A DNA stretch of 64,000 bases from Williamsia muralis NBRC 105860 (GCF_001598915.1 NZ_BDAP01000005.1:372001-436000), one strand, 5' to 3'. Positions 24,772 to 35,606 are shown, counted from the first letter of the stretch. The notes: a model not told the origin generated them from the letters alone. A program made the numbers and translations.

Positions 24772-25236
24772 TCATCCCCGGATCCGGGCACCCACCTCGG
24801 CCCCTACACCGAGCACCATCATCAGCATCGTGCGCAACGCTTCGTCGGACAGGGTGCCGGCCGGAAACGTGTAGTGCAACAACACATCTGCGGTCACTTC
24901 GTGCACCGCGAGTTTGACGGTGCCGAAATTGGACGATCCCGACGCCTGCTCCACGTCGGCTCGGAGTTGATCGGTCACCGGTAGGTCCCACGCGAGCACC
25001 TGGGTCAGGGACAGCACGTCGAGTCCGGGCGCGAGAGACAAGGCACGCATCGAGACCACGGTGCCCTGGAAATACACGGTGAGCGAATCGTCTTCGCCCG
25101 GCTGCACCGAGACCTCCGACGCCAGCACCTCGGCGGTTCGCGCGATGAGTCCGGCCTCGCCCTGCGCCTCAGGCACCGGAAGACCCCGGCACGCCACCGA
25201 AACGTCGGTCGCGGCTTGCGTATTCGACGCACGCAT
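24772..25236 (-). CDS. conserved protein downstream of uppS, Rv2360c-like
   Basis: A 154-residue protein of unknown function with a mixed alpha/beta look ([40 protein letters not shown]). Its frame overlaps the uppS end by 68 bp; an in-frame GTG at 25197 would shorten this. It occupies the position of Rv2360c in M. tuberculosis. The C-terminus is hydrophobic. Confidence 0.7.
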   Translation of the reverse strand: MRASNTQAATDVSVACRGLPVPEAQGEAGLIARTAEVLASEVSVQPGEDDSLTVYFQGTVVSMRALSLAPGLDVLSLTQVLAWDLPVTDQLRADVEQASGSSNFGTVKLAVHEVTADVLLHYTFPAGTLSDEALRTMLMMVLGVGAEVGARIRG

Positions 25237-26011
25237 CCCACAGGTCCCGGCGATCGAAATCCGGGAACAGTTTGTGCTGATACACCATCTCCGCGTAAGC
25301 CGATTGCCAGAGCAGGAAATTGGAGATGCGCTGTTCCCCAGAGGGGCGCAGGAACAGATCTACGTCCGGCATGTCGGGTTCATCGAGATATCGCGCGAAG
25401 GAGGCCTCGGTGATGCGTTCGGGGTCCAGCGTTCCGGCGGCTGCGCGACGGGCGATCTCGCGGGCGGCATCTGCGATCTCTGCCCGGCCGCCGTAGTTGA
25501 CGCACATCGTCAAGGTCATGGTGGTGTTGTCCTTGGTCAGCTCCTCGGCGACCTCGAGCTCACGAATGACGCTGCGCCACAGCCGTGGTCGTCGCCCGGC
25601 CCAGCGCACACGCACACCCATCTCGTGCATCTCGTCGCGCCGACGCCTGATGACGTCGCGGTTGAAACCCATGAGGAAACGGACCTCGTCCGGACTGCGG
25701 CTCCAGTTCTCGGTGGAGAACGCGTACGCGGACAGCCACCCGACACCCATCTCGATGCACCCGCAGACCGTGTCCATGAGCACCGCCTCGCCGCGCTTGT
25801 GGCCTTCGGTACGCGGGAGGCCGCGGTCGGTGGCCCAGCGGCCGTTTCCGTCCATGACGAGGGCGACGTGTTTGGGGACGAACTCGGCCGGTATCTCCGG
25901 AGGCCGAGCGCCCGACGGATGCGGGTCGGGCGGACGGATCACCCGTGATGTCGCATCCGCTGCGGCCTGTGCCTCAGCTTGCCGCGCCGCGCTGCGTCGT
26001 CGCTGGATCAC
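25169..26011 (-). CDS. uppS: decaprenyl/polyprenyl diphosphate synthase (cis-prenyltransferase)
   Basis: A 280-residue cis-prenyltransferase. Motifs [30 protein letters not shown] and [19 protein letters not shown] are complete, with the catalytic Asp in VMDGNGRW. It extends an allylic diphosphate to the long polyprenyl diphosphate carrier of cell-wall precursors. The equivalent Rv2361c makes decaprenyl diphosphate. It overlaps recO by 38 bp. Confidence 0.95.
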   Translation of the reverse strand: MIQRRRSAARQAEAQAAADATSRVIRPPDPHPSGARPPEIPAEFVPKHVALVMDGNGRWATDRGLPRTEGHKRGEAVLMDTVCGCIEMGVGWLSAYAFSTENWSRSPDEVRFLMGFNRDVIRRRRDEMHEMGVRVRWAGRRPRLWRSVIRELEVAEELTKDNTTMTLTMCVNYGGRAEIADAAREIARRAAAGTLDPERITEASFARYLDEPDMPDVDLFLRPSGEQRISNFLLWQSAYAEMVYQHKLFPDFDRRDLWDACVEYASRDRRFGGVPGSSGA

Positions 26012-26846
26012 TGATGTCCTTTCTGGCAGGGGCGATGGGCACGCCGGCGGGGATGAGCCCGCGGTGTGGCGCCTCGCGTTCGATCAGCGGCAGTGTGCGC
26101 AGCTGGCGTTCGAGATGCCATTGCAGATGCGCTGCGGTCAAACCGCTGGCCTGCCGCCGAGCCGATTCGGTGATCTCGGTGGTGTGTTCCCACTGGCCAC
26201 GGTAGAGCGCATCCATCAGGTCGAGTACCCCGGGTGAAGGCGTCGCCGAACCGGGTGGGCGGCAGTGCACACAGACCGCACCGCCGGCCGCCACGTGAAA
26301 GGCACGGTGAGGCCCGGGATCACCGCAGCGCGCACAGTTCTCCAGCGCCGGCATCCAGCCGGCGAAATCCATCGCGCGCAACAAAAATGCGTCGAGTACG
26401 AGCTCTTTGGGCCGATCCGCCGCCGCGACCGCTCGCAACGCACCCACCGTCAACCTCTGGAGGCGGGCCGCCGGGGCCCGTTCTTCACCGGCCAGACGCT
26501 CCGCGGTCTCCAAGATCGCACAGGCCGTGGTGTACCGGCCGTAGTCGGAGACGATGGCCGAGGCGAACGTGTCGAGACTGTAGACCTGGGTGACGATGTC
26601 GAGGTTGCGACCCGGGTGGAGCAACACGTCGACGTGCGCAAACGGTTCGAGCCGGGCACCGAACTTCGAGCGGGTACGCCGCACTCCTTTGGCGACGGCA
26701 CGGACCAGCCCGTGCTCCTTGGTGAGCAGCGTGATGATGCGGTCGGCCTCGCCCAGCTTGTGCTGGCGGACGACCACCGCCTCATCTCGATACAACCTCA
26801 CCCGGACATTGTTCCACCGGGCACCGACCGGCGTCCGATCCGACAT
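25974..26846 (-). CDS. recO: DNA repair protein RecO
   Basis: A 290-residue RecO: an N-terminal OB fold ([20 protein letters not shown] then [11 protein letters not shown]) and a C-terminal zinc finger (CARCG...CVHCR). It loads RecA in the RecFOR pathway. RecO proteins usually begin at the RLYRDEAVV strand, so an in-frame GTG at 26801 is an alternative start. Confidence 0.94.
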   Translation of the reverse strand: MSDRTPVGARWNNVRVRLYRDEAVVVRQHKLGEADRIITLLTKEHGLVRAVAKGVRRTRSKFGARLEPFAHVDVLLHPGRNLDIVTQVYSLDTFASAIVSDYGRYTTACAILETAERLAGEERAPAARLQRLTVGALRAVAAADRPKELVLDAFLLRAMDFAGWMPALENCARCGDPGPHRAFHVAAGGAVCVHCRPPGSATPSPGVLDLMDALYRGQWEHTTEITESARRQASGLTAAHLQWHLERQLRTLPLIEREAPHRGLIPAGVPIAPARKDISDPATTQRGAAS

Positions 26847-26877
26847 GCCTCACCAGGCACCCGATCGGGTCCGGCGA

Positions 26878-27921
26878 TCACGCCAGTTGCACGATGGCCG
26901 TCGCCTTACCGAAGATGCGGCTTCCGCGAGCGGTGGCGTTGAGCACGATCGTCGCAGTCCGGGTCGACTCGTCGAGCTCTTTGATCTTCCCGGTGTACGT
27001 CACTTCTGCCGGGGTGTTCGCCTCGACGAACACCGGCCGGGTGAAACGCACGCCGTACTCGATCACAGCCCCGGGGTCCCCCACCCATTCGGACAGATAG
27101 CCGCCGCCGAAGGCCATGGTGAGCATCCCGTGTGCGACGACGTTGTCGAGGCCGGCGAGATCGACCACCTGCTCGCTCCAGTGGATCGGGTTCTCATCAC
27201 CCGACACCCCCGCATAGTTCACCAGATCGCCGCGGGCGACCTGCACGGTGCGGGCCGAGATCTCGTCACCGACGGAGACGTCGGCGAACCGCCGCTTGGG
27301 TTGCGGCGCAACGGAGTCGGCGACTTCCAGCGCGCCGGTGTCGTCCTCCACGAGATGCACGATCGACGAGCCGATCTCGCCGCCGGCCTCGGTGGCGGCG
27401 CGCATCAAGATACCCTCCACGGCCTGGGCGATGTTCTCGTCGACAACCCCGCCCGAGCGGGCGACCGCAGTGGTCCACCCGGTCTGCACAAGGGCGCCGG
27501 TTTGATCCGACATGTCGGTTCTCAGAACAAACGAGTCCTGTCCGTGCCCCGCCCGGAAGGCATCGAGAGTGATCCGACAGGTGATGTCGTCGCCCGCGCG
27601 CAACGGCCGATGCTGGCGGATGCGCTGTTCGGTCTGCAACACCTGGCTCAAGTCGTAGCCGGGCAGGAACTGTTCGAAGACACAGCGCTGCGATATGCCG
27701 CCCAGGATCGCGGTGAAGGTGACCGGCGCCACCAACCCCTCGTGTCCCAGCGCGCGTGCGACCCGCACGTCGTAGTGCGCAAGGTGGTGGTCCTGCACTG
27801 CCCTGGCGAATTCCCGGATCTTCTCCCGCCCGACCTCATAGGTGTCGGACAGGCGGTAGGGCCGACCCAGGAGGGAGGTTGCCACGTCTGCGGTTGGAAC
27901 CGCTTCTTGCTGCACGCTCAT
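26878..27921 (-). CDS. fused HadA-HadB-type (3R)-hydroxyacyl dehydratase (double hotdog)
   Basis: A 347-residue fusion. Residues 15-160 match HadA (YEVGREKIREFARAVQ; GLVAPVTFTAILGG). Residues 205-347 match HadB closely (DLVNYAGVSGDENPIHW with Asp242/His247; AHGMLTMAFGGGYLSEWVGD; IFGKATAI). Mycobacterial HadAB is encoded by two genes and dehydrates FAS-II intermediates during mycolate synthesis. Here both halves are in one chain, coupled by ATGA to a mycolate methyltransferase gene and inserted between recO and era. It is probably a lipid-modification paralogue; the substrate is unknown. Confidence 0.86.
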   Translation of the reverse strand: MSVQQEAVPTADVATSLLGRPYRLSDTYEVGREKIREFARAVQDHHLAHYDVRVARALGHEGLVAPVTFTAILGGISQRCVFEQFLPGYDLSQVLQTEQRIRQHRPLRAGDDITCRITLDAFRAGHGQDSFVLRTDMSDQTGALVQTGWTTAVARSGGVVDENIAQAVEGILMRAATEAGGEIGSSIVHLVEDDTGALEVADSVAPQPKRRFADVSVGDEISARTVQVARGDLVNYAGVSGDENPIHWSEQVVDLAGLDNVVAHGMLTMAFGGGYLSEWVGDPGAVIEYGVRFTRPVFVEANTPAEVTYTGKIKELDESTRTATIVLNATARGSRIFGKATAIVQLA

Positions 27922-28808
27922 TGCTGCGCTGAAAGAGGCTGATGCTTGGACAAACTGAACTGCATGACGTCGATATAGCCTTTCCGGAAATAGTCCACAC
28001 ACCCACTGAGGTATTTGACGTAGGTGTTGTACACCTCGGGTGAAGCGATCGCGATCGCCTGGTCTTTCTTCTCTTGCAGCGTGGCCGACCAGATCTCCAA
28101 TGTCCGCGCGTAGTGCTGCTGCAGAGGGTGGATCCGCTCGACGGCGAAGCCTGCGGCCTCGGCACCGTCGACAACCCACTTGGGTTCGGGCAACTGACCT
28201 CCGGGGAAGATCTCGTTCTGGATGAATTGGGCGAACTCCAGCACTTCCCTGTTGATCGGGAGACCACGCGCACGGATGTCGTGTCGATTGTATTGCGTGA
28301 TGGTGTGCAGCAACATTCGACCGTCCGCGGGAAGAATGTTGCGACACTTGTCGAAAAATGCGTCATAGCGCTCACGCCGGAAATGTTCGAACGCGCCGAT
28401 GCTGACGATCCGGTCGACCGGTTGGTCGAAGTCTTCCCAACCCTGCAGTCGCACTTCGGCACTGCGACCGGTGTTACCCCTCTGCTCGAGCAGCGATGCC
28501 ACGTGGTCGTGCTGGTTCTGGCTCAACGTCAGGCCGATGACGTTGACGTCGTACTGGTCCAGTGCTCGCAACATGGTCGAACCCCAGCCACAACCGACAT
28601 CGAGCAGTGTCATACCGGCCTGCAGATCGCATTTGCCCAGCGCAAGATCGACTTTCGCGCGCTGCGCCTCTTCGAGCGTCATGTCGTCGCGTTCGAAATA
28701 TGCGCAGCTATATGTCCTGGTCGGGTCGAGGAAAAGCTCGAAGAACTCGTCAGACAAGTCGTAATGAGCTTGGACGTCGTCGTAGAAAGGAGTCAGGTCA
28801 TTCGTCAT
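27918..28808 (-). CDS. mycolic acid cyclopropane/methoxy mycolate synthase-like SAM methyltransferase
   Basis: A 296-residue enzyme closely resembling CmaA/MmaA: LTPFYDDVQAHYDLSDEFFE, TYSCAYFERDDMTLEEAQ, SAM site LLDVGCGWGST (68-78), RIVSIGAFEHF and HYARTLEIWSATL. It methylates or cyclopropanates unsaturated meromycolate chains. The start at 28808 has GAAAGG ten bases upstream; a longer frame begins without such a site. It is coupled to the HadAB-like gene by a 4-bp overlap. Confidence 0.9.
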   Translation of the reverse strand: MTNDLTPFYDDVQAHYDLSDEFFELFLDPTRTYSCAYFERDDMTLEEAQRAKVDLALGKCDLQAGMTLLDVGCGWGSTMLRALDQYDVNVIGLTLSQNQHDHVASLLEQRGNTGRSAEVRLQGWEDFDQPVDRIVSIGAFEHFRRERYDAFFDKCRNILPADGRMLLHTITQYNRHDIRARGLPINREVLEFAQFIQNEIFPGGQLPEPKWVVDGAEAAGFAVERIHPLQQHYARTLEIWSATLQEKKDQAIAIASPEVYNTYVKYLSGCVDYFRKGYIDVMQFSLSKHQPLSAQQ

Positions 28809-28943
28809 CGCGGCATGGCCTTTCAGCGTTCGAACACGTGGAATTGCCGTGCCGCTGATTGGACACCGCGTCACCGGCATCAGCCGATGTCCCTACCGCT
28901 GCGGCGCATGCCCCGACTCACTCGCCGCCGTCACGGATTGAAC

Positions 28944-28972
28944 GTGTTATTCCCCACTAAGCCACGGATCAA
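28944..28972 (-). promoter_or_regulatory. weak candidate promoter for the methyltransferase-hadAB operon
   Basis: Read leftwards, TTGATC (28972-28967) and TAACAC (28949-28944) are 17 bp apart, about 135 bp before the methyltransferase start. The -10 match is poor. The rest of the 210-bp gap is featureless. Confidence 0.25.
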
Positions 28973-29018
28973 ACGTCATTTAATCGCCGGTATTTGATAC
29001 CACGCGTATTCAGATGGC

Positions 29019-30344
29019 TTATTTCGACGATTCCGCGAGGTGGCGAGGGCCCAATCCCCCGGGTACACGCAGCCAGCCCTTGCGGTCGTACAACTGGGTC
29101 ACCACGGCGCCCAGTACCAACCCGATGACCAGGCCCACGCCGGTCATCACCAGCGCCCGACCGAGCCCGGCAGAGAAGTTGACGTCGAAGTACAGGATCG
29201 CTCGCGTGCCCAGATACACCTGATGCATCGGTTCGAACCATGCAAGCCAATGGAACACCGAGGGAGTGGCCTCCAGCGGGACGGTGCCGCCCGAGGACGG
29301 CAGTCCCAGCACCACGAACACCACCATGTTCACCAGTAGACCGAAGGATCCGAGGGCCGCGGCCACCGACATGCACGTCACCCCGACCGCCGTGATCACC
29401 AGAACCCCGAACATCCAGAGGGCGAAGGCGTTGGAGAGATCCATCCCGACCACTCGGCACACCAGCAGATACACCGAGGCCAGAACCAAGGCGATCACGA
29501 ACATGATCCACCACTTGATCACCAGGGTCCCCCACCGCGAGATCTTCAGCGGAGCCATCAGTCGATACAGGGGTCCGACCTCCATCGGACCGAAGCCGAG
29601 CATGCCGTCGACGAGGGTCTGCACGATCACCGATCCCGTGAACCCGGCGAGCACCAGCAGCAACGCAAAGTAGAACGCCGTCAGTCCGTTGCCGGCGTTG
29701 CCCGGGAGTGGATCAGCAGGGTCGATCCGGATGTCGATGGGAGCGGCCAACCCGAGCAGGGACGCTCCTGTCACGGTCAATCCGGCCTGTTTGGCCTGAT
29801 CGATGACCCCGGCCGCCAACTGCTTGCCGAACGTGGTGTTGGCCTCGGTGAGAGCGGTGTCCGCGTAGGCGGTGACTATCGAGGACGCGAGTGCGCCGGC
29901 ACCCGGATTGGTCCAGACCTGGATCACCGGGCGATCGACCTGGGTGAAACCCACAGCCGATCCGGCGAACTCGATCGATGTCGAGGTGAAGTTCCGCGGG
30001 ATGACAATCGCCCCATAGGCCTCGGCGTTGTCCAGACGGCGGAACGCGGTGTCCGAGTCGACCACCTCGAGATCGAATTTCTGTGTGTCCGAGCCCTTCT
30101 CGAGCCCGGACACGATCTGCGCGCCGAAGTTCTGCTCCGGTCCCTCGCCGCCCCCCGGCGCGGGCAACCGACCCCCGTCGTCCTCGTTCACCAAGAGCAC
30201 CGGGAACTTCTCGAGGTGTTTCTGCGGGTCGGCCACCGAACCCACGTACGTCGCGGCCAGCAACGACATCAGCACCACCACCGCGCCGACAGGAACGAGC
30301 CAGAGCCACGGTGAACGGATTTTGCGCGCTACGTCCGGATCCAT
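29019..30344 (-). CDS. YhgE/Pip-like ABC-2-type membrane protein
   Basis: A 441-residue integral membrane protein. One N-terminal helix (LWLVPVGAVVVLMSLLAATY) is followed by a large outside domain (about 40-220, with FPVLLVNEDDGG and YGAIVIPRNFT) and five or six C-terminal helices. This layout matches YhgE/DUF3533 ABC-2 permease-like proteins, which often act in export of cell-envelope lipids or proteins. No ATPase is encoded beside it. It starts 36 bp after the era stop, on the same strand. Confidence 0.8.
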   Translation of the reverse strand: MDPDVARKIRSPWLWLVPVGAVVVLMSLLAATYVGSVADPQKHLEKFPVLLVNEDDGGRLPAPGGGEGPEQNFGAQIVSGLEKGSDTQKFDLEVVDSDTAFRRLDNAEAYGAIVIPRNFTSTSIEFAGSAVGFTQVDRPVIQVWTNPGAGALASSIVTAYADTALTEANTTFGKQLAAGVIDQAKQAGLTVTGASLLGLAAPIDIRIDPADPLPGNAGNGLTAFYFALLLVLAGFTGSVIVQTLVDGMLGFGPMEVGPLYRLMAPLKISRWGTLVIKWWIMFVIALVLASVYLLVCRVVGMDLSNAFALWMFGVLVITAVGVTCMSVAAALGSFGLLVNMVVFVVLGLPSSGGTVPLEATPSVFHWLAWFEPMHQVYLGTRAILYFDVNFSAGLGRALVMTGVGLVIGLVLGAVVTQLYDRKGWLRVPGGLGPRHLAESSK

Positions 30345-30380
30345 CGGGCGGCTCCCTCGATCGTCGTTGTCGCGCGCCCG

Positions 30381-31307
30381 TCAGAAGCCGAGTCGTCCCA
30401 ACTGCTTGGGGTCGCGCTGCCAGTCCTTGGCCACCTTCACATGAAGGTCCAGGTACACCTTGGCACCCAGTACTTTCTCGATCTGAACGCGGGCCACCGT
30501 GCCGACCTCTTTGAGGCGAGCACCCTTCTTCCCGATGATGATGCCCTTCTGGCTGTCGCGTTCCACGTACAAATTCGCGTGCACGTCGACCATCGGGATC
30601 TGCCCTTCCGGAGCCTCCCGTTCGATGATCTCCTCGATCACCACGGCGAGGGAATGGGGCAGCTCGTCGTGGATTCCCTCGAGCGCGGCCTCTCGGATGA
30701 ACTCGGCCATCAAGGTGGTCTCGGGTTCGTCGGTCAATTCGCCGTCGGGGTAGTACGCCGGGCCCGGCTCCATCAATCCGCGTAGGACGTTGATGAGCAC
30801 GTCCAATTGTTTGCCCTTGGCAGCGGAGATGGGCACCACCTCGCTGTCGGGTCCGAGCAGTTCGGACAATGCCATCAGCTGCTGGGCGACGCGGTCGGGT
30901 TTGACCTTGTCGATCTTCGTGACCAGGCCGACCACGGGCGTCTTCGGGGCCATCTCCTTGAGCTGCTGAGCGATCCAGCGATCCCCGGGCCCGATCTTCT
31001 CGTCGGCAGGGACACAGAATCCGATCGCGTCGACTTCCGAATACGTGTCGCGCACAAGGTCGTTCAGTCGTTTACCGAGCAGGGTGCGGGGCCGGTGCAA
31101 ACCTGGGGTGTCCACCAGGATGAGCTGGGTGTCCTCGCGGTTCACGATGCCCCGGATCGTGTGCCGAGTGGTCTGCGGCCGACTGGAGGTGATCGCGATC
31201 TTCTCCCCCACCAGCGCGTTGGTCAACGTCGATTTACCGGTGTTCGGCCGGCCGACAAAACAGACGAAACCGGAACGGAAGTCGGAGTCGCTCTCTGGAA
31301 CACTCAC
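30381..31307 (-). CDS. era: GTPase Era
   Basis: A 308-residue GTPase with G1 GRPNTGKST, G3 DTPGLHRPR and a G4 TKID (LVTKIDKVK), then a C-terminal KH domain containing GIIIGKKGARLKEVG. It binds 16S rRNA and assists 30S maturation. The GTG start overlaps the preceding gene by 4 bp. Confidence 0.97.
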   Translation of the reverse strand: MSVPESDSDFRSGFVCFVGRPNTGKSTLTNALVGEKIAITSSRPQTTRHTIRGIVNREDTQLILVDTPGLHRPRTLLGKRLNDLVRDTYSEVDAIGFCVPADEKIGPGDRWIAQQLKEMAPKTPVVGLVTKIDKVKPDRVAQQLMALSELLGPDSEVVPISAAKGKQLDVLINVLRGLMEPGPAYYPDGELTDEPETTLMAEFIREAALEGIHDELPHSLAVVIEEIIEREAPEGQIPMVDVHANLYVERDSQKGIIIGKKGARLKEVGTVARVQIEKVLGAKVYLDLHVKVAKDWQRDPKQLGRLGF

Positions 31308-31660
31308 GCTGGTACCGCCAGATGCCGGACGTCGCCCGAAGAGTCCACTGCCAGCGCGTACGCACTGGCGCTGACCTCGGTCAGCGGTGCCAGACCCGGA
31401 TCCTCGCCCACATCGGCACCGGACGCGATGACCGCCGCCTCGAATCCCTTGGCGCCGCTGGCCACCGCCATCGCCACTGCCACCTGCAGCGCAGACAGCC
31501 GGAGGGAGGTGAGAGCGACAGCACCGGCGGCATACGTCCTGCCATCGGTGTCCCGCACCGCCGCGCCGGTGTCGCCGCCCGATCGAGCCATCGCACCCCG
31601 CGCCAACGTCAACAGTTTGCTGTCCTCGTCATCGAGTCCGGAAGCCGCTGGTCGGCTCAT
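31304..31660 (-). CDS. cytidine-deaminase-like protein, Rv2365c-like
   Basis: A 118-residue protein with the outline of a cytidine deaminase fold ([40 protein letters not shown]), but it lacks the His/Cys zinc ligands of active deaminases (HxE and PCxxC). It is therefore probably non-catalytic. It overlaps both neighbours by 4 bp, between the CBS/hemolysin gene and era, as Rv2365c does. Confidence 0.75.
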   Translation of the reverse strand: MSRPAASGLDDEDSKLLTLARGAMARSGGDTGAAVRDTDGRTYAAGAVALTSLRLSALQVAVAMAVASGAKGFEAAVIASGADVGEDPGLAPLTEVSASAYALAVDSSGDVRHLAVPA

Positions 31661-33057
31661 GACGCCTCCTCGTGTAGCTGGGTGGTGCGTTCGGCGGTGT
31701 CCGGCTGATGGTCGGCCGTGTCGACGGTCTCGGCTTCTGACACGTCCCGCTTCTTCTTCCGCTTCTTTTTCTTCTCGAGTTCTTTCTCTGGCATCCGGTG
31801 CACCACCACCGACGTGATCCGTACGCGCCCCTGCCGATTCGGCCCGCCCTCGGCGATCAACTCGAGCCCATGAAGTTCCACGACGGCTCCGGGCAGCGGC
31901 ACCCGGCCGAGGACAAGACCGAACAATCCACCGACCGTTTCCACGTCGTCTTCGTCGAACTCCACGTCGAACAACTCGGCGAGGTCCTGGACCGGCAGTC
32001 GCGACGACACCCGATATCCGTCAGTGCCGTCGTCGAGAGCCTCGATGGGCGGGGTCTCGTCGGTGTCGTACTCGTCGTTGATCTCGCCCACGATCTCCTC
32101 GAGCACATCCTCGATGGTCACCAGACCGGCGATACCGCCGTACTCGTCGACCAGCAGCGCCATGTGATTGCGACTGCGCTGCATGTCGGCGAGCACCTTG
32201 TCGAGGGGCTTGGAATCGGGGATGAACTCGGCTTCGCGCATCAGTTCGCGTACTTCCACCGCAGTCGGCTGAGCCGGTGGAAGTCCGCGCTGCACCAGGT
32301 CTTTCAGATACACCACCCCGAGCACGTCGTCGGGGTTCTCGCCGATCACCGGCAGACGGGAATGTCCCGACCGTACGGCCAGCGACGTGGCCTGGGCAGC
32401 GGTCTTCGTCGCCTCGATCCACACCATCTCACCGCGGGGAACCATCACCTCGCGTGCGCTGGTGTCGCCGAGGTCGAACACCGACTGGATCATGCGTCGT
32501 TCGCCCGCGGCCACGACACCGGTGAGCTCGGCCATGTCGACCACCTCACGCAACTCGACCTCGGTGGCGAACGGTCCGTTGCGAAAGCCCTTTCCGGGGG
32601 TGATCGCGTTACCGAGAGCGATCAGCAGCCGGGTCAGCGGGGTGAGCAGCACCCCGATGATCTGCAGGACAGCCGCGGAGTTCACCGCGAACGAGTAGGC
32701 GTTCTGGCTGCCGAGGGTGCGTGGGCCCACTCCGATCACCACGTAACTGACCACTGCCATCACGCCGATGGCCACCACGACACCCCAGGGGGTGCCGAGC
32801 ACCTCGACGGCGTATCCGGCAGCGAAAACCGTTGCGGCAGTTTCGCAGACGATGCGCAGCAGCACGGTCAGCGCAACGTACTTGGCCCGATCGGTGAGTA
32901 CGTCGCGAAGCCGGCGAGCGCCAGGACGGCCGTCTTTGACCAGATCCTCGACCCGCGCGGGCGACACCGTCACGAGTGCGTTGTCGATGGCCGCGAAGAC
33001 GCCGCCGATCGATACCAGCGCAACTGCGGCGATCAGCGGGGCTATATCAGCGGGCAC
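31657..33057 (-). CDS. CNNM/CorC-like membrane protein with CBS domains
   Basis: A 466-residue protein: a DUF21/CNNM membrane domain with three to four helices (residues 1-190), two CBS domains (about 200-320; [13 protein letters not shown] and [20 protein letters not shown]), a CorC_HlyC domain (340-420), and a very basic Lys-rich tail. Often annotated as hemolysin, it is more likely a magnesium/metal transporter. GTG start. Part of the ybeY-era operon. Confidence 0.9.
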   Translation of the reverse strand: MPADIAPLIAAVALVSIGGVFAAIDNALVTVSPARVEDLVKDGRPGARRLRDVLTDRAKYVALTVLLRIVCETAATVFAAGYAVEVLGTPWGVVVAIGVMAVVSYVVIGVGPRTLGSQNAYSFAVNSAAVLQIIGVLLTPLTRLLIALGNAITPGKGFRNGPFATEVELREVVDMAELTGVVAAGERRMIQSVFDLGDTSAREVMVPRGEMVWIEATKTAAQATSLAVRSGHSRLPVIGENPDDVLGVVYLKDLVQRGLPPAQPTAVEVRELMREAEFIPDSKPLDKVLADMQRSRNHMALLVDEYGGIAGLVTIEDVLEEIVGEINDEYDTDETPPIEALDDGTDGYRVSSRLPVQDLAELFDVEFDEDDVETVGGLFGLVLGRVPLPGAVVELHGLELIAEGGPNRQGRVRITSVVVHRMPEKELEKKKKRKKKRDVSEAETVDTADHQPDTAERTTQLHEEAS

Positions 33058-33063
33058 TGGTGA

Positions 33064-33618
33064 TCAGCTTCCCTCGGAGGTCGGTGAGTCGTCGTCGAAA
33101 CCGGTGCTGTGCAGCAGCTTCGCGTCTCGCTGGGCCATCCGGGCGGCACGGGCACGAGCGCGCCGGTCGTCATACCAGTCTTCGATGATCTGGCCCTGCA
33201 GACCGAACATCGCCTTCTCTTCCTCGGGCTCGGCATGGTCGAAGCCGAGGAGGTGCAGCACGCCGTGCACGGTGAGGATGGACAATTCGTGGTCGGTGGA
33301 GTGCCGGGCGGTCGCGGCCTGCTCCGCCGCGAACTCCGGACACAGCACGATGTCACCGAGCATCGAAGGCCCTGGCCCTGCGGTGTCGGGGCGTCCGCCC
33401 GGACTCAGTTCGTCCATCGGGAAGCTCATCACGTCGGTGGGACCGGGCAGGTCCATCCAGCGCATGTGCAGCTCTGCCATCGTCTCGCTGTCGACCAGCA
33501 CCATCGACAACTCGGCCGCCGGATGTACATCCATGCGGCCGAGCGCGAAGGTGGCGACGTCGATGAGCATTTCTTCGGGCACATCGACGCCGGATTCGTT
33601 GGAGACCTCGATACTCAC
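33064..33618 (-). CDS. ybeY: endoribonuclease YbeY
   Basis: A 184-residue metal-dependent RNase with the signature [11 protein letters not shown] and upstream [11 protein letters not shown]. It matures 16S rRNA and acts in rRNA quality control. GTG 33618 (encoding [10 protein letters not shown]) is chosen; a longer frame overlaps phoH and lacks family similarity. The C-terminus is longer than in E. coli and Asp/Arg-rich. Confidence 0.93.
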   Translation of the reverse strand: MSIEVSNESGVDVPEEMLIDVATFALGRMDVHPAAELSMVLVDSETMAELHMRWMDLPGPTDVMSFPMDELSPGGRPDTAGPGPSMLGDIVLCPEFAAEQAATARHSTDHELSILTVHGVLHLLGFDHAEPEEEKAMFGLQGQIIEDWYDDRRARARAARMAQRDAKLLHSTGFDDDSPTSEGS

Positions 33619-33652
33619 AGGTCTCCGCCCGTCGTTCGGGGTGAGTCCGCGT

Positions 33653-34720
33653 TCATCGGTGACGCCCGCCGGCCGCGGCACGGCGCTGTGCGCGATTGCC
33701 GTGCAATTCTGCCGCTGCCTCATCTCGGCCATAGGCGTCGACGATGTCGGACACCAGGCGATGGCGTACGACGTCGGCGCTGGTGAGGTGCGAGAAGAAG
33801 ATGTCGTCGATGTTCTCGAGGATGCGGCTTGCTGCACGCAGCCCACTCTCGGAGTTGCCCGGCAGGTCCACCTGGGTCACGTCGCCCGTCACGACGATCT
33901 TCGACCCGAAGCCGAGCCGGGTGAGGAACATCTTCATCTGTTCGGCCGTGGTGTTCTGCGCCTCGTCGAGAATGATGAACGCGTCGTTCAGGGTGCGGCC
34001 ACGCATGTAGGCCAGCGGTGCCACCTCGATGACCCCGGCTTCCATCAGTTTCGGGATCGCCTCGGGATCCATCATGTCGTGGAGGGCGTCGTGCAGCGGC
34101 CGCAGATACGGGTCGATCTTCTCGTGCAAGGTGCCCGGCAGGAACCCCAGACGCTCGCCGGCCTCGACCGCAGGACGGGTCAGGATGATCCGGCTCACCT
34201 CTTTGGCCTGCAACGACTGCACAGCCTTGGCCATCGCGAGGTAGGTCTTGCCGGTACCGGCCGGACCCATCCCGAAGACGATGGTGTTCTTGTCGATGGC
34301 GTCGACGTAGTGCTTCTGGTTGAGCGTCTTGGGCCGGATGGTCTTGCCGCGCCTGGAGATGATATCCAGACTCAGCACCTCCGCAGGCGAAGCCCCCGAC
34401 CCGTCGGTCAGCATGCCGACGCTGTGCCGGACGAGGTCCGGCGTCAACGGGGTTCCGCGCCGCACCACCGCGGACAGTTCGGCGAGAACGCGCTCGGCGA
34501 TCGCCACGTCGGCGGGTTCTCCGGTCAGCTTCACGGCGTTGCCACGTACATGGATGTCGGCGGTCAGATCGGACTCGAGCTGCTTCAGATTCTTGTCACC
34601 AGCGCCCAGCAGTCCGAAGATGACATCCGGTGACACTTCGAGGGTTGTAGTCACCGTTGTACGCGCCGATGTCCCGTCCGCGTCGTCGCTGGTTCGGGTC
34701 GCGCTGTTGTCATCTCTCAC
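33653..34720 (-). CDS. phoH: PhoH-like ATPase
   Basis: A 355-residue protein. The N-terminal KH-like part is followed by a RecA-like ATPase with Walker [11 protein letters not shown], Walker [11 protein letters not shown] and a sensor [12 protein letters not shown]. PhoH proteins are RNA-linked ATPases that accompany ybeY; the gap here is 34 bp. Confidence 0.95.
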   Translation of the reverse strand: MRDDNSATRTSDDADGTSARTTVTTTLEVSPDVIFGLLGAGDKNLKQLESDLTADIHVRGNAVKLTGEPADVAIAERVLAELSAVVRRGTPLTPDLVRHSVGMLTDGSGASPAEVLSLDIISRRGKTIRPKTLNQKHYVDAIDKNTIVFGMGPAGTGKTYLAMAKAVQSLQAKEVSRIILTRPAVEAGERLGFLPGTLHEKIDPYLRPLHDALHDMMDPEAIPKLMEAGVIEVAPLAYMRGRTLNDAFIILDEAQNTTAEQMKMFLTRLGFGSKIVVTGDVTQVDLPGNSESGLRAASRILENIDDIFFSHLTSADVVRHRLVSDIVDAYGRDEAAAELHGNRAQRRAAAGGRHR

Positions 34721-34829
34721 GAAGTTCTTTTCTCCTGCTCTGCCGCTGGGTTCGATTGATTCTACGTCGATGAAACGCCCGGTTTCACGTCAATATTTCG
34801 CCTGCTCGCCGAAGGCGGACCTCGCGCCG

Positions 34830-35606
34830 TCAGATACCGAGTACCCGGACCGTCTCCCGATGACCCCTGCTGCGCGGATTGACGAACACGTCATGACCCT
34901 CACCGGGGACCACGATCAGTTCGGCCGACTGGCCGGCGTGCACCACGCGGTGCACGTAGTCGCGACTCACCTCGACCGGTACGGACTCATCGAGTTCGCC
35001 GTGGATCGCCACGACGTGGGCGGGAAAAGGTGCCTGCTCCACCGGGGAGGCGTCGCGGTAGAGCTGCGGCGCCTGCTTGATCGAGGCCCCCATGAGCGCA
35101 CGCAGTGACGGGCGTCCGGCGCGTCCACCCGACTGCAGATCGAGCGGTGCTGCTTGCGCGATCACCGTGGAGATCGCTGCTCTCTTGGTCACGGCGCCCA
35201 GCTGGGCCACGGCCCACACCCCGAGCTGGCCGCCCGCCGAGTGTCCGATGACGGTGACCCGCGACCAGTCGGCTGCGGACGCGATGTGCTCGGGCAAGGC
35301 GTATCGGACCGGGCCGTCGAGCGCGGAGATCGCGGCGACGACGTCGTTGCCCGTGCGTGGCCATCCGCCACCTTCTTCCCCGACGCGGCGGTACTCGATG
35401 TTCCAGACCACAGCTCCGCGGGCGGCGAGATCGCGGGCGATGGCGGTCTCGATGGTGAGCCCGAACTCGGTGCTCCAGTAGCCGCCGTGCACGAGGACGA
35501 TGACCGGCACACCGTTCTCGGCGGGCGATGTCGGCAGGTAGACGTGACCGAACTGCGAATTACGCTCGCCGTAGGCGAGTTTCACCCTTTTGACCCTCAC
35601 CTCCAT
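34830..35606 (-). CDS. alpha/beta hydrolase (BD-FAE/kynurenine formamidase-like esterase)
   Basis: A 258-residue esterase. The oxyanion motif is VHGGYW, the nucleophile is Ser in IGHSAGG, the acid lies near HGELDESVP and the His in PGEGHDVF. ATG 35606 overlaps the rsmE stop by 10 bp, so the pair is probably one operon. Substrate unknown; HGGYW is seen in arylformamidases and carboxylesterases. Confidence 0.85.
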   Translation of the reverse strand: MEVRVKRVKLAYGERNSQFGHVYLPTSPAENGVPVIVLVHGGYWSTEFGLTIETAIARDLAARGAVVWNIEYRRVGEEGGGWPRTGNDVVAAISALDGPVRYALPEHIASAADWSRVTVIGHSAGGQLGVWAVAQLGAVTKRAAISTVIAQAAPLDLQSGGRAGRPSLRALMGASIKQAPQLYRDASPVEQAPFPAHVVAIHGELDESVPVEVSRDYVHRVVHAGQSAELIVVPGEGHDVFVNPRSRGHRETVRVLGI

